In this document: positions 25,209-34,649 of the stretch, piece after piece
Numbering within the stretch: the stretch's first letter is position 1
How the letters are laid out: every line of letters starts with the position of its first letter
NCBI GenBank assembly: GCA_022843025.1
Contig: JALHOL010000001.1
Location: 248,001 to 312,000, forward strand
Reading direction: 5' to 3'
Origin: Paracoccaceae bacterium
Lineage (GTDB): Bacteria > Pseudomonadota > Alphaproteobacteria > Rhodobacterales > Rhodobacteraceae
Length of the DNA: 64,000 nt
Notes under the pieces: generated by a model
Told to the model about the DNA's origin: nothing
Seen by the model: only the letters and a program-made list of their open reading frames with translations
Databases searched by the model: none
Made by a program: the position numbers and the translations under genes

Positions 25209-25251
25209 TTTGGTTAAGGGTTTGTTAACCGCTTTTGAGCTGCGAGACGCA

Positions 25252-25285
25252 AAAGGCGCGGACCGTTCGCACGGTCCGCGCCTTT
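25252..25285 (-). terminator. Strong hairpin terminator of mcd
   Basis: A perfect 15-bp stem (25252-25266 with 25271-25285) and a 4-nt loop lies 30 nt after the mcd stop. On the leftward strand the second arm ends in CCTTT followed by a further T. The symmetrical A/T ends mean it could also stop transcription from the MFS gene. Confidence 0.8.
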
Positions 25286-25314
25286 GCTGTTTCACCCTGA
25301 CGGGGAAAGGTTGA

Positions 25315-26982
25315 TCAATCCAGAAGGCGGCGGGCGATGACCTGGGCCTGAATTTCGGCCGCGCCTTCGAAGATGTTCAGGATGCGCGCGTCACATAGGA
25401 TGCGGCTGATCGTGTATTCCAGCGCAAAGCCGTTGCCGCCGTGGATTTGCAGCGCGTTATCGGCGCTGGCCCATGCGACGCGGGCGCCCAGCAGCTTGGC
25501 CATGCCCGCCTCAAGATCGCAGCGCTTGTCGTGATCCTTTTGCCAGGCGGAGAAATAGGTGAGCTGGCGGGCCACCATGATTTCCACCGCCATCATCGCC
25601 AACTTGCCGGAAACGCGGGGGAATTCGATCAGGGATTTGCCGAATTGCTTGCGATCTTCGGCATATTTCATGCCGACCTCCAGCGCGGATTGTGCCACGC
25701 CCACGGCGCGGGCGGCGGTCTGGATGCGGGCGGATTCGAAGGTTTGCATCAGCTGTTTGAAGCCTTGGCCTTCGACGCCGCCGAGAAGGTTTTCGCCCTT
25801 CACTTTGAAAGCGTCGAAGTTGACGGTGTATTCCTTCATGCCGCGATAGCCGAGAACCTCGATCTCGCCACCCGACAGGCCAGCGTCCACGAAGGGGGTT
25901 TCATCGGTGCCGGGGGTCTTTTCGGCCAGGAACATCGACAGGCCGCGATAATCGGTCGTGCCGTCGATGGTGCGGGCGAGGACGGTCATCACATGGGTGC
26001 GGGCGGCGTGGGTGATCCAGGTCTTGTTGCCGTTGATGACCCAGTCATCACCTTCCTTGCGGCCCTTGGTGCGCAGGGAGCCGAGGTCGGACCCGGTGTT
26101 GGGTTCTGTAAAGACCGCGGTGGGGAGGATTTCGCCGGAGGCGAGTTTGGGGAGCCATTTGGCCTTTTGTTCAGGCGTGCCGCCGCAAAGGATCAGCTCT
26201 GCCGCGATTTCGGAGCGGGTGCCAAGGGAGCCCACGCCGATATAGCCGCGCGACAGTTCTTCGGACACCACGACCATGGAGGCCTTGGACAGGCCGAAGC
26301 CGCCGAATTCTTCAGGGATGGTCAGGCCAAAGACGCCCATTTCGGCAAGGGAATCAATGATTTCCATCGGGATCAGTTCATCGCGCAGGTGCCAGCCTTG
26401 GGCGTGCGGGATGACCTTGTCATCGGCGAAGCGGCGGAATTGATCGCGGATCATTTCCAGTTCTTCATCCAACCCGGAGGCGCCAAAGGTGGCGCGGCCG
26501 TGATTGTCGCGCATCAATTCCACGAGGCGGGTGCGGGCGGCGACGGTATTGCCCTGGGCCATGAGGGCAACCGCCGCCGCGCCGGGTTTGGCCGGGGTGA
26601 GGCCGAGGTCCTGCAAGCGCGCGACCTCTCCCTGGCTCATCGGAATGCCGCCTTGGATCTGCTGGAGGTATTCGCCATAGGCGATCTGGAGGAGCAGCGC
26701 CTCCATTTCCGAGAACTTGCCATCGGCATCGAGGCGCAGCGCCCAGGCCTGCATCTGGCGCAGGCTTTCGGTGTAGGTGGCGAGCCATGCCAGCGCATGG
26801 GCGGCGTATTGGTGTTCTTCCAGTGCAGCGGCAGAGACCTTGCCCGCAACGGTGACCATGCCGCGGAGGTTTTCGCGGGCGGCGATGAAGGTGGCCTCGA
26901 CCTCGGGGAGGGCTTCGGCCGTGAGGCGGAGAAGGTCGGCGAGGAGGGGCGACTGCGTCACGGACTGGCCATCGTGGGGCAT
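25315..26982 (-). CDS. mcd: (2S)-methylsuccinyl-CoA dehydrogenase (ethylmalonyl-CoA pathway acyl-CoA dehydrogenase)
   Basis: A 555-residue acyl-CoA dehydrogenase with an N-terminal extension of about 160 residues before the standard fold. That extension (KVSAALEEHQYAAHALAWLA-like, with AWLATYTESLRQMQAWALRL) is the hallmark of methylsuccinyl-CoA dehydrogenase, which makes mesaconyl-CoA. FAD-binding and substrate motifs FTEPNTGSDLGSLRTKG and QIHGGNGFALEYTISRI are present. Electrons go to ETF, encoded at 37.7-39.4 kb. The pathway converts acetyl-CoA to glyoxylate and succinate equivalents in bacteria without isocitrate lyase. Start: the ATG at 26982 follows aaggtgatcccg; an ATG 18 codons upstream has no ribosome site. 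The family call rests on the extension and overall length. Confidence 0.88.
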   Translation of the reverse strand: MPHDGQSVTQSPLLADLLRLTAEALPEVEATFIAARENLRGMVTVAGKVSAAALEEHQYAAHALAWLATYTESLRQMQAWALRLDADGKFSEMEALLLQIAYGEYLQQIQGGIPMSQGEVARLQDLGLTPAKPGAAAVALMAQGNTVAARTRLVELMRDNHGRATFGASGLDEELEMIRDQFRRFADDKVIPHAQGWHLRDELIPMEIIDSLAEMGVFGLTIPEEFGGFGLSKASMVVVSEELSRGYIGVGSLGTRSEIAAELILCGGTPEQKAKWLPKLASGEILPTAVFTEPNTGSDLGSLRTKGRKEGDDWVINGNKTWITHAARTHVMTVLARTIDGTTDYRGLSMFLAEKTPGTDETPFVDAGLSGGEIEVLGYRGMKEYTVNFDAFKVKGENLLGGVEGQGFKQLMQTFESARIQTAARAVGVAQSALEVGMKYAEDRKQFGKSLIEFPRVSGKLAMMAVEIMVARQLTYFSAWQKDHDKRCDLEAGMAKLLGARVAWASADNALQIHGGNGFALEYTISRILCDARILNIFEGAAEIQAQVIARRLLD

Positions 26983-27352
26983 CGGGATCACCTTGGAAAG
27001 GGCATGCTGCGGTTGCGAGATAGGTAGTGCCTTCATGTGCGCTGAGCAACTTAATTTCGCTGGAAAAACGTCAAGTGAAGGAAAATGTCGCAGCGGAATT
27101 TCTGTGGTCTGTATGCCAAAGCGGTGCGGGTGGCAGCGTTTTGTGGTCTAAGCTCTTGCGGGCGCTGTATTAATGGGCCGGATTGCGGTGCAGCGGCCGG
27201 TGCAGATGCCTGTGCAGACGGGCGTATGCACGCAGCGCACGGTGGTTGGGCGGTTAACCACGTTTGGGATTGGGCTTTGAGGGGTGAGTCGGCCCTTGGC
27301 TTTGCCAAGCCGGGGCGGCATGGTCGCAGCCGACAGGGCGCGGGGGGCTGGA
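26983..27352. other. Divergent intergenic region between mcd and the TauE/SafE gene
   Basis: 370 bases separating two divergent genes. The part next to mcd is relatively AT-rich (around 27040-27120) and probably carries its promoter. No gene, strong hairpin or known operator is evident. The frame open from 27284 into the permease has a weaker start than 27353. Confidence 0.55.
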
Positions 27353-28120
27353 ATGGACGTGGCGATGGCGGGGCTGGAGCCTGCTGCATTCTGGGCAGCG
27401 ATGGCGGTGACGCTGTTTGCCGGGTTCGTGAAGGGGGCAGTGGGCTTTGCCATGCCGCTGATCATGATTTCGGCCTTTAACGGGTTCCTGCCGCCGGAAC
27501 TCGCGGTGGCGGGGCTGATCCTGCCCACGCTGATCACCAATCTGAGCCAGTCCACGCGGCAGGGGATGCCTGCGGCGTGGGAGTCAGTGATTGCCTATCG
27601 GCGGTTCCTGATCGGGACGGTGGTGTTCATCATTCTGTCAGCGCCCCTGCTGACGGTGATCCCGCGCACGGCCTATCTGTTGATCCTAGGGGTGCCGGTG
27701 ACGGCCTTTGCGGGGTTGCAACTGGCGGGGGTGCCGCTGGCGCTGCCCATCCGGCACAGGGCGCGGGCGGAATGGGGGCTGGGCGTTCTGGGCGGGATGT
27801 TCGGGGGAATTTCGGGCATCTGGGGGCCGCCCCTGCTGGTCTATCTGCTGTCGACCGGGGCGGGGAAGCAGGAGACGGTGCGGGTGCAGGGGGTGGTGTT
27901 CCTGATCGGGGCGGTGGCCCTGCTGGCGGCGCATCTGCGGACCGGGGTGGCCAATGTGGCGAGCCTTGGGTTTTCGGCGGCGTTGGTGGTGCCTGCGATG
28001 GTGGGAATGTTCATCGGCTATCGCGTGCAGGACCGGCTGGATCAGGCACAATTCCGGCGCTGGACGCAGGGGTTGCTGGTGCTGACCGGGTTGAACCTGG
28101 TGCGGCAGGCGGTGATGTGA
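27353..28120 (+). CDS. TauE/SafE family sulfite exporter-like permease
   Basis: A 255-residue inner-membrane protein with about eight helices in two related halves, as in the TauE/SafE (TSUP) family. Helix-flanking motifs typical of the family are FVKGAVGFAMPLIMI in the first half and MFGGISGIWGPPLLVYLLS in the second. Members export sulfite, sulfoacetate or other organosulfur anions, or import them; the exact substrate is not evident and no sulfonate genes adjoin it. The ATG at 27353 is preferred because it begins right before the first helix and follows a G-rich ribosome site. It is followed by a palindrome pair and a strong terminator. Confidence 0.88.
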   Translation: MDVAMAGLEPAAFWAAMAVTLFAGFVKGAVGFAMPLIMISAFNGFLPPELAVAGLILPTLITNLSQSTRQGMPAAWESVIAYRRFLIGTVVFIILSAPLLTVIPRTAYLLILGVPVTAFAGLQLAGVPLALPIRHRARAEWGLGVLGGMFGGISGIWGPPLLVYLLSTGAGKQETVRVQGVVFLIGAVALLAAHLRTGVANVASLGFSAALVVPAMVGMFIGYRVQDRLDQAQFRRWTQGLLVLTGLNLVRQAVM

Positions 28121-28126
28121 GGGGGC

Positions 28127-28166
28127 GAATTTTCTGCGAAAATTCTGGATCCTTCTGCGAAGGATC
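28127..28166. repeat. Pair of short TGC-loop palindromes
   Basis: Two perfect 8-bp palindromes with TGC loops: gaattttc/gaaaattc (28127-28145) and gatccttc/gaaggatc (28148-28166), 2 nt apart. They have the same TTC-TGC-GAA core as the pair at 3160-3200 but different outer arms. They begin 7 nt after the TauE/SafE stop and are followed at once by the terminator. Confidence 0.8.
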
Positions 28167-28168
28167 GG

Positions 28169-28203
28169 GGCCGGGACATTTTCAGAAAATGTCCCGGCCT
28201 TTT
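28169..28203 (+). terminator. Intrinsic terminator of the TauE/SafE gene
   Basis: A perfect 14-bp stem (28169-28182 with 28186-28199), a 3-nt CAG loop and four T. It lies 48 nt after the permease stop and 5 nt before the convergent pckA stop, so it insulates the two genes. Confidence 0.88.
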
Positions 28204-28207
28204 GCAA

Positions 28208-29806
28208 TCAGCCGATGGCGGCGGCCTTTACGTCATCGTCGATGAAGGGGACGTATTGGGCGAAGTTCTTGGAGAACATGTCCACCAGTTTCGCGGCCTG
28301 CGCGTCATAAGCGGCCTTGTCGGCCCAGGTGTTGCGCGGGTCGAGAAGTGCGGTGTCCACGCCCGGCACGGCGACCGGCACCTCGAACCCGAAATTCGGG
28401 TCGCGGCGGAATTCCACGGTGCCGAGGGAGCCATCGAGTGCGGCCGAGAGCAGCGCGCGGGTGGCCTTGATCGGCATCCGCTTGCCCGTGCCGAAGGCGC
28501 CGCCGGTCCAGCCGGTGTTGACCAGCCAGCAGGTTGCGCCGTGCTTGGCGATCTTGGCTTGCAGCAGCTTGCCATAGACCTCGGGCCGGCGGGGCATGAA
28601 GGGCGCGCCGAAGCAGGTGGAGAAGGTGGGCTGCGGTTCGGTGACGCCGCGTTCGGTGCCAGCCACCTTGGCGGTGAAGCCGGACAGGAAGTGATACATG
28701 GCCTGCGCGGGCGTCAGCCGCGAGATGGGCGGCAGGACGCCGAAGGCATCGCAGGTGAGCATGATGATGTTCTTGGGGTGCCCGCCAAGGCCGGTGCTGG
28801 AGGCGTTGGAGATGTAGTCCAGCGGATAGGCGCAGCGCGTGTTGGCGGTCAGGCTGTCATCGTTGAAATCAAGTTCCAGCGTTTCGGGATCATAGACCAT
28901 GTTTTCCACCACGGTCGCGAAGCGGTGGGTGGTGGCGTAGATTTCGGGTTCTGCCTCGGGGTCGAGGTTGATGGTCTTGGCGTAGCAGCCGCCCTCAAAA
29001 TTGAAGGAGCCGCGGTCGGACCAGCCGTGTTCATCGTCGCCGATCAGGGTGCGGTCGGGCGATGCGGAAAGCGTGGTCTTGCCCGTGCCGGAGAGGCCAA
29101 AGAAGACCGCCGTGTCGACCGGGTTGCCGATGGCGTGGTTGGCCGAGCAGTGCATCGGCATCACGCCTTTTTCGGGCAGCAGGTAGTTGAGCAGGGTGAA
29201 GACGGACTTTTTGTTTTCGCCCGCATAGGCCGTGTTGGCGATCAGGATCAGCTTCTTGTCGAAGTGGAAGGCGATGACGGTTTCGCTGCGGCAGCCGTGG
29301 CGGGCCGGGTCGGCCTTGAAGCTGGGGCAGTTGATGATGGTCCATTCGGGGACGAAGCTGTCGAGCTCGGCCCGGGCGGGGCGGCGCAGGACGTGGCGGA
29401 TGAAAAGGCCGTGCCAGGCCAGTTCGGTGACGACGCGCACATCGAGGCGATGCACGGGGTCGGCCCCGGCATAGAGATCCTGAACGAAGTAATCGCGGCC
29501 CTGCATATGGGCCAGCATGTCGGCATGGAGGCGATCAAAGCCTTCGGGCGGCATGGCGGCGTTGTTTTCCCACCAGATCGTCTTTTCCACCGACGCGGTG
29601 CGGACGACATGCTTGTCCTTGGGGGAGCGGCCGGTGAACTGACCGGTGGAGCAGAGGAAGGCACCGCCGATGCCAAGCCTGCCTTCGCCCCGGGTGACCG
29701 CAGCTTCGACAAGGGCTGGTTCGGGGAAGTTGTAATAGACGTTCCCGAGGCCGGTGATGCCTTGATGTGCCAATTCCTGCGCGGGGTTCACGCGTCCGTT
29801 CGTCAT
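28208..29806 (-). CDS. pckA: Phosphoenolpyruvate carboxykinase (ATP)
   Basis: A 532-residue ATP-dependent PEPCK, the normal length. It decarboxylates and phosphorylates oxaloacetate to PEP, the entry to gluconeogenesis. Walker A is GLSGTGKT at 237-244, the metal-binding kinase-2 region is IGDDEHGW at 255-262, and TGRSPKDK (58-65) and the C-terminal NTGWTGG are family signatures. It is divergent from chvI, the usual alphaproteobacterial arrangement, in which ChvI homologues control pckA in some species. The ATG at 29806 has an aggag site upstream. It fits the acetyl-CoA-assimilation theme of mcd and etfAB. Confidence 0.97.
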   Translation of the reverse strand: MTNGRVNPAQELAHQGITGLGNVYYNFPEPALVEAAVTRGEGRLGIGGAFLCSTGQFTGRSPKDKHVVRTASVEKTIWWENNAAMPPEGFDRLHADMLAHMQGRDYFVQDLYAGADPVHRLDVRVVTELAWHGLFIRHVLRRPARAELDSFVPEWTIINCPSFKADPARHGCRSETVIAFHFDKKLILIANTAYAGENKKSVFTLLNYLLPEKGVMPMHCSANHAIGNPVDTAVFFGLSGTGKTTLSASPDRTLIGDDEHGWSDRGSFNFEGGCYAKTINLDPEAEPEIYATTHRFATVVENMVYDPETLELDFNDDSLTANTRCAYPLDYISNASSTGLGGHPKNIIMLTCDAFGVLPPISRLTPAQAMYHFLSGFTAKVAGTERGVTEPQPTFSTCFGAPFMPRRPEVYGKLLQAKIAKHGATCWLVNTGWTGGAFGTGKRMPIKATRALLSAALDGSLGTVEFRRDPNFGFEVPVAVPGVDTALLDPRNTWADKAAYDAQAAKLVDMFSKNFAQYVPFIDDDVKAAAIG

Positions 29807-30184
29807 CCTGCAAGCTCCTGTGGCCGGGATCGCACCGACCATGTCCATTCCAGTGAAGTCCTGCCCGGGCCAAAGGGCAGATGCCGACGTCCGGGCCAAA
29901 TCGGCCGCGACATAAAATTGCTATAACACGTCGTTTGCCGCATGGAACAGGACGCTTTCGCACAGTTAGCGCAACCATTGCGAGTTTAGCGCAACCAGTG
30001 GATACAATCCTGCCCGCAGGACGGGAATGTGCGGCAATTTGGCCATTTCTGTGGGTTTTCCGCGACGGTTGCGCCCCACAGATGACGTGATTCGCACATA
30101 TCGGTTGATTCCCTGCGATGGAAAATCGATCATGCCCCACAAAACAAAAAATCAATGACACACGGGCAGAGTAGGGAAATCGAT
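29807..30184. promoter_or_regulatory. Divergent pckA-chvI promoter region with repeated TTAGCGCAACCA
   Basis: 378 bases between pckA and chvI. They contain two copies of ttagcgcaacca at 29966-29977 and 29986-29997, exactly 20 nt apart (two helical turns). An inverted core ggttgcgc lies at 30067-30074. OmpR-family regulators such as ChvI typically bind tandem direct repeats, so self-control or pckA control by ChvI is plausible, but this is inference. The half next to chvI is AT-rich. Confidence 0.45.
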
Positions 30185-30886
30185 ATGGCAAGGATCGCGC
30201 TTGTCGACGATGACAGGAATATCCTGACATCCGTCGCAATGACCTTGGAAGCCGAGGGCTTTGAAGTAGAAACGTATAATGACGGTCAATCGGCGCTGGA
30301 CGCCTTTAACCGTCGGCTGCCGGACATGGCGGTTCTGGATATCAAGATGCCGCGGATGGACGGGATGGACCTGTTGCAGCGGCTGCGGCAGAAAACCAGC
30401 ATGCCGGTGATCTTTTTGACATCCAAGGATGACGAGATCGACGAGGTTCTGGGTCTGCGCATGGGCGCGGATGACTATGTGAAGAAGCCGTTCAGCCAGC
30501 GCCTGCTGGTGGAGCGCATCCGGGCGCTGCTGCGCCGGCAGGATGCGATTGCCAGTGGCGAAGTGGCGGTGACGGAAGAGACCAAGATCATGGAGCGGGG
30601 CAACCTGCGCATGGACCCGCTGCGCCATTCGGTGACCTGGAAGGGCAATGATGTGGCGCTGACGGTGACGGAGTTCATGCTGTTGCAGGCGCTGGCCCAG
30701 CGGCCCGGTTTCGTGAAGAGCCGGGATCAGCTGATGGACGTGGCCTATGACGACCAGGTCTATGTGGACGACCGCACCATCGACAGCCACATCAAGCGGC
30801 TGCGTAAAAAAATGCGGGCGGTGGACGACAACTTTTCGGCCATCGAGACGTTATATGGAATCGGCTATCGCTATAACGAAGAGTAA
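30185..30886 (+). CDS. chvI: Two-component response regulator ChvI
   Basis: A 233-residue OmpR/PhoB-type regulator. The receiver domain has acidic residues VDDD at 7-10, the phosphoacceptor Asp52 in [11 protein letters not shown] and the Lys of DDYVKKPFS. The C-terminal winged helix carries [20 protein letters not shown] and [14 protein letters not shown]. It matches ChvI, partner of ChvG, which governs envelope, acid and exopolysaccharide responses in alphaproteobacteria. The stop at 30884-30886 is directly followed by the chvG ATG with no gap. It heads the operon chvI-chvG-hprK-rapZ-manX-hpr. The ATG at 30185 gives the normal [10 protein letters not shown] start. Confidence 0.95.
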   Translation: MARIALVDDDRNILTSVAMTLEAEGFEVETYNDGQSALDAFNRRLPDMAVLDIKMPRMDGMDLLQRLRQKTSMPVIFLTSKDDEIDEVLGLRMGADDYVKKPFSQRLLVERIRALLRRQDAIASGEVAVTEETKIMERGNLRMDPLRHSVTWKGNDVALTVTEFMLLQALAQRPGFVKSRDQLMDVAYDDQVYVDDRTIDSHIKRLRKKMRAVDDNFSAIETLYGIGYRYNEE

Positions 30887-32578
30887 ATGACCGCAGCACC
30901 GCGCATTGGAAAGGATGGCCGCCCGGCCCGTTCGGGCGAGGTGATCCTTGGGGAAGACTGGACCTCGGGTGAGGGGCTGGTCGATCCTGCCTTGCGCGCA
31001 AGCCGTGACAGGCGGGGGCTGGTGTCGTTGAACCGGTCGCCGCTGGCGCGGAAGATCATCCTGTTCAACCTGCTGGCGCTGCTGGTGCTGGCAGGGGGGG
31101 TGCTGTTTCTGAACCCGTTCCGCGATACGCTGGTGGGCCTGCGCGGTGAGGCGCTGGTGAACGAGGCGGCGCTGGTGTCGGACGTGTTCGAGGCCGTGGC
31201 CGCAGAGGCGCCGGGGCCGATGGATGCGGCGCGGCTGTCGCGGGTGCTGGAAAGCGTGCAGGTGCCGCCGGGGGTTGAGGCCTTTGCGGTGGCGGCGGAT
31301 GGCACGCTGGCAGCGCGACGGATGGGTGCGGACCGCCCGGCGATCGTGACGCGGCCGACGCCGATCGTCGATACGCTGACCGGGGCTTGGAACGGGGTGC
31401 GGAGCCTTGTGTCAGGGGCCGAGCCGGATGCCGCGGCGACGGACGGGTTTGCGCTGGTGCAGACGTTGCTGCCTGCCGCGCTGAAGGGCGAGGGCGTGCG
31501 GATCGACGGTCGCGCGCCGGATGGCGGGCGGCTGTTTGCCGTGGCGCAACCGGTGACGGTGAACGGGCAGGTTCTGGCCGTTGTCGCGCTGAGCGGCGAT
31601 CAGGCCGGGATTGACGTGCTGGTGCGCGGCGAGCGGGAACAGGTTCTGCTGATCTTCATCGCGTCGCTGATGGTGTCCTTTGGCCTGAGCCTTGTGCTGG
31701 CATCGACGATTGCCAATCCGCTGTCTGACCTTGCGGCGGCGGCGGAGTTGGGGCGCGACAGGGATGCGCGCAAGATGGCACCCGGGCGGGTGCGTATCCC
31801 CGATCTGGCGGCGCGACCCGATGAGATCGGGCGGCTGTCGGTGGCGATGCGGGGCATGGTGGCGGCGCTCTATGACCGGATCGACGCAAATGAGCAGTTC
31901 GCGGCGGATGTGGCGCATGAGATCAAGAACCCCCTTGCCAGCCTGAGGTCTGCCGTCGGCACGATGCGGCTGGCCAAGCGGGACGACCAGAAGAACAAGC
32001 TGCTGGACGTGATCGAGCATGACGTGCGGCGGCTGGACCGGCTGGTGAGCGACATTTCCAACGCGTCGCGGCTGGACAGCGAATTGGTGAAGGAGGAGGA
32101 GGAGGAGTTCAACCTTGTCCGCACCCTTTCCAACATCGCGGAGTATCTGGGCCAGCAGGCCAATGAGAAGGGTGTCGAGTTCATCACCGATTTCCCGGGC
32201 GATCCGATCATGATCCGGGGGCTGGAGGCGCGGCTGGCGCAGGTTTTTGTGAACCTGATCACCAATGCGATCAGCTTTTGCGAAGATGGCGATGCGGTGC
32301 GCGTCTGGGCGCGGCGGCGTGAGAACCGGGTGCTGATCGTGGTCGAGGATACTGGGCCGGGGATTCCGGAACAGGCACTGACCAAGGTATTCAAGCGGTT
32401 CTATTCCGAACGTCCGCAGGTTCAGTTCGGCGAACATTCGGGGCTGGGGCTGGCGATTTCCAAGCAGATCGTCGAGGCGCATGGCGGCGTGATCTGGGCC
32501 GAGAACATCCGCCCGACCCATGCGGATGTGACCTCTGATCCGCTGGGCGCACGGTTTGTGGTGGGTCTGCCGGTGTGA
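30887..32578 (+). CDS. chvG: Sensor histidine kinase ChvG
   Basis: A 563-residue membrane kinase: a cytoplasmic N-tail of about 55 residues, a first membrane helix (IILFNLLALLVLAGGVLFL), a periplasmic sensor domain of about 180 residues, and a second helix (LLIFIASLMVSFGLSLVLA). HAMP follows, then the dimerisation domain with phospho-acceptor His344 in DVAHEIKNPLASLRS, and a HATPase with N box LITNAISFCED and G1 VVEDTGPGIPEQ. It pairs with ChvI encoded immediately upstream. In related species the periplasmic regulator ExoR inhibits ChvG; none is in the window. Its end overlaps hprK by GTGA. Confidence 0.95.
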   Translation: MTAAPRIGKDGRPARSGEVILGEDWTSGEGLVDPALRASRDRRGLVSLNRSPLARKIILFNLLALLVLAGGVLFLNPFRDTLVGLRGEALVNEAALVSDVFEAVAAEAPGPMDAARLSRVLESVQVPPGVEAFAVAADGTLAARRMGADRPAIVTRPTPIVDTLTGAWNGVRSLVSGAEPDAAATDGFALVQTLLPAALKGEGVRIDGRAPDGGRLFAVAQPVTVNGQVLAVVALSGDQAGIDVLVRGEREQVLLIFIASLMVSFGLSLVLASTIANPLSDLAAAAELGRDRDARKMAPGRVRIPDLAARPDEIGRLSVAMRGMVAALYDRIDANEQFAADVAHEIKNPLASLRSAVGTMRLAKRDDQKNKLLDVIEHDVRRLDRLVSDISNASRLDSELVKEEEEEFNLVRTLSNIAEYLGQQANEKGVEFITDFPGDPIMIRGLEARLAQVFVNLITNAISFCEDGDAVRVWARRRENRVLIVVEDTGPGIPEQALTKVFKRFYSERPQVQFGEHSGLGLAISKQIVEAHGGVIWAENIRPTHADVTSDPLGARFVVGLPV

Positions 32579-33000
32579 CCGGCGACGGCCTGCTGCTGCA
32601 CGCGACCTGCGTGGCGGTCGAGGGGCGGGGCATTCTGATCATCGGGCCATCGGGGGCGGGCAAATCGGCGCTGGCCTTGCAGCTTATGGCGCTGGGCGCG
32701 CGGCTGGTGGCGGATGATCAGGTGGCGCTTTCGCAGCGCGATGGGGCGCTTTGGGCCGCGTGCCCGCCGACGATCCGGGGAATGATCGAGGCACGGGGGG
32801 TGGGTCTGCTGAATGCCGATCCCGTTGAGGGGGCCGAAGTGGTGCTGGCAGTCGATCTGGGGCAGGGGGAAACGATGCGCCTGCCGCCGCGACGTGAGGT
32901 TTCCTATCTTGGGCGGAGCGTGGACCTTGTGCTGGGAAGCCAAACGCCCCATTTCCCGGCTTCGCTGCTGCTCTATGTCAGTGCAGGACGCAGGGAATGA
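32575..33000 (+). CDS. hprK: HPr kinase/phosphorylase, short alphaproteobacterial form
   Basis: At 141 residues this is only the C-terminal catalytic half of classical HprK (about 310). Alphaproteobacterial HprK proteins generally have this short form. Walker A is GPSGAGKS at 24-31, and [11 protein letters not shown] matches the HprK signature after the P-loop domain. It phosphorylates or dephosphorylates HPr at a serine; the HPr encoded three genes downstream does have Ser46. A GTG start overlaps the chvG stop (GTGA), and the end overlaps rapZ (ATGA), so the operon is tightly coupled. This links ChvG signalling and the PTS relay. Confidence 0.93.
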   Translation: MTGDGLLLHATCVAVEGRGILIIGPSGAGKSALALQLMALGARLVADDQVALSQRDGALWAACPPTIRGMIEARGVGLLNADPVEGAEVVLAVDLGQGETMRLPPRREVSYLGRSVDLVLGSQTPHFPASLLLYVSAGRRE

Positions 33001-33947
33001 CGGACGTGCCCGTGACGGATGTACCAAACGCACAAGGATCGGTGCCGATGCAGGAGCATCGGCTGGTGCTGGTGACCGGGCCTTCGGGGGCCGGACGGTC
33101 GACCGCGATCGATGCGCTGGAAGATCTGGGTTATGAGGTGATCGACAATCTGCCGCTGAGCCTTGTGCCGCGGCTGATTGAGGGGGCGCCGCTGGGGCGG
33201 CCCATCGCGCTGGGCCTGGATGTGCGCAACCGCGATTTCAACGTGGCGGCGCTGATCGAGTTGATCGATGCGCTGACGCGGGATCCGCGGGTGACGCTGG
33301 AAATGATCTATGTGGATTGCGCGGCATCGGTGCTGATCCAGCGCTACAGCCAGACGCGGCGGCGCCATCCGCTGGCCCCGGCGGAAACGCCTGCCGAAGG
33401 GGTGGCGCGCGAGATTGATCTGTTGGCGCCGATCCGGGCGCGGGCGGATCATCTGATCGACACCAGTGAGATGAGCCCGCATGACCTGAAGGCGGAACTG
33501 GCGCAGTGGTTCGATCCACGGGTGGGCGAGCGGCTGGCGGTATCGTTGCAAAGCTTCAGCTATAAGCGCGGGATGCCGCGCGGTGTGGATATGGTGTTCG
33601 ATTGCCGGTTTCTGCGGAATCCCTATTGGGAACAGGCCTTGCGCGATCTGGACGGGCGCGATGAAGCGGTGGAGGCCTATATCCGCGGCGATGCGCGCTT
33701 TGCAGAATTCTACGGACGGTTGAGCGATCTGATCACCTTTCTGCTTCCGGCTATGGTGGAGGAAGGCAAGGCGCATCTGGCCATCGGCTTTGGCTGCACC
33801 GGCGGGCAGCATCGCAGTGTTGCAGTTGCAGAAATACTGGCCAAAGCGCTTGCAGAGGCGGGCTGGCCGGTGTCAAAACGTCACCGGGAACTGGAACGCA
33901 GGGCGGCATCGCAGCCGCCCTTGGCTACTGGGGTGACAGGCGCGTGA
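32997..33947 (+). CDS. rapZ: RapZ-family nucleotide-binding protein (RNase adapter)
   Basis: A 316-residue RapZ/YvcJ protein. The N-terminal P-loop reads GPSGAGRST at 28-36, with Arg where most P-loops have Lys. [16 protein letters not shown] follows, a family hallmark, and the C-terminal domain ends with the conserved [11 protein letters not shown]. In E. coli RapZ guides RNase E to GlmZ sRNA and binds glucosamine-6-phosphate; the alphaproteobacterial role is less clear, but it is always near hprK and PTS genes, as here. Overlaps hprK by ATGA and the EIIA gene by GTGA. An internal Met at residue 18 ([11 protein letters not shown]) is an alternative start. Confidence 0.92.
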   Translation: MTDVPVTDVPNAQGSVPMQEHRLVLVTGPSGAGRSTAIDALEDLGYEVIDNLPLSLVPRLIEGAPLGRPIALGLDVRNRDFNVAALIELIDALTRDPRVTLEMIYVDCAASVLIQRYSQTRRRHPLAPAETPAEGVAREIDLLAPIRARADHLIDTSEMSPHDLKAELAQWFDPRVGERLAVSLQSFSYKRGMPRGVDMVFDCRFLRNPYWEQALRDLDGRDEAVEAYIRGDARFAEFYGRLSDLITFLLPAMVEEGKAHLAIGFGCTGGQHRSVAVAEILAKALAEAGWPVSKRHRELERRAASQPPLATGVTGA

Positions 33948-34339
33948 TCGGTATCGTGATCGTTGCACATGGCGGGCTGGCGCGGGAATACCTGTCGGCG
34001 GTGGAGCATGTCGTGGGCAAGCAGGATGCGATGCGGGCCATCGCCATCGAGGATGACCATGACCGCAGCGCCAAGCAGGCGGAAATCTGCGCGGCGGCGG
34101 ATTCAGTGGATACCGGGGCGGGCGTAGTGGTGGTGACCGACATGTTCGGTGGATCGCCTTCGAACCTGTCGCTGATGGCGTGCAGCGGGCAGGATCGGCG
34201 CATCGTCTATGGCGCGAACCTGCCCATGCTGATCAAGCTGGCAAAATCGCGCGAGCTGACGGTGACCGAGGCGGTGGCGGCGGCGCTTGACGCGGGGCGC
34301 AAGTATATCAACAGTCTGGACCTTGGCGGCGGGGCGTGA
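33944..34339 (+). CDS. manX: PTS EIIA component, mannose/fructose (Man) family
   Basis: A 131-residue EIIA-Man domain protein. The phosphorylated His is His9 in [10 protein letters not shown], and the core has [17 protein letters not shown], as in ManX EIIA. There is no fused EIIB and no membrane EIIC/EIID nearby, so it is probably a regulatory phosphoacceptor of the HPr relay rather than part of a sugar transporter, as in other alphaproteobacteria. Started by a GTG that overlaps the rapZ stop. The HPr gene follows 10 nt after the stop. Confidence 0.93.
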   Translation: MIGIVIVAHGGLAREYLSAVEHVVGKQDAMRAIAIEDDHDRSAKQAEICAAADSVDTGAGVVVVTDMFGGSPSNLSLMACSGQDRRIVYGANLPMLIKLAKSRELTVTEAVAAALDAGRKYINSLDLGGGA

Positions 34340-34349
34340 GCTGGGGAAC

Positions 34350-34619
34350 ATGACGGGACGGGTATTGCGGATCATCAATGAAAAGGGCCTGCATGCGCGG
34401 GCGTCGGCCAAGTTTGTGGAAGTGGTGGAAAGCCACGAGGCACAGGCGCGGGTGACCAAGGACGGGATGACCGTTTCAGGGGATTCGATCATGGGTCTGC
34501 TGATGCTGGCCGCATCGCGCGGCACGGCCATCGAGGTGGCGACGCAGGGGGCGGAAGCGGAGAAGCTTGCCGATGCGCTGGAGGCGCTGGTTGCAAACCG
34601 CTTCGGCGAGGACTACTGA
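34350..34619 (+). CDS. ptsH: Phosphocarrier protein HPr
   Basis: An 89-residue HPr. His15 in KGLHARASAKF is the PTS phosphorylation site and Ser46 in SGDSIMGLLML is the site used by HprK, both at the classical positions. It passes phosphate to the EIIA-Man protein encoded just upstream and is controlled by HprK. The ATG at 34350 follows ctgggga. No EI (ptsP or ptsI) gene is in the window. The pair HprK plus Ser46 indicates that a serine-phosphorylation switch on HPr is intact in this organism. Confidence 0.95.
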   Translation: MTGRVLRIINEKGLHARASAKFVEVVESHEAQARVTKDGMTVSGDSIMGLLMLAASRGTAIEVATQGAEAEKLADALEALVANRFGEDY

Positions 34620-34649
34620 GGCGCGTCAGACGCGAAAGGCAAAGCCGCC

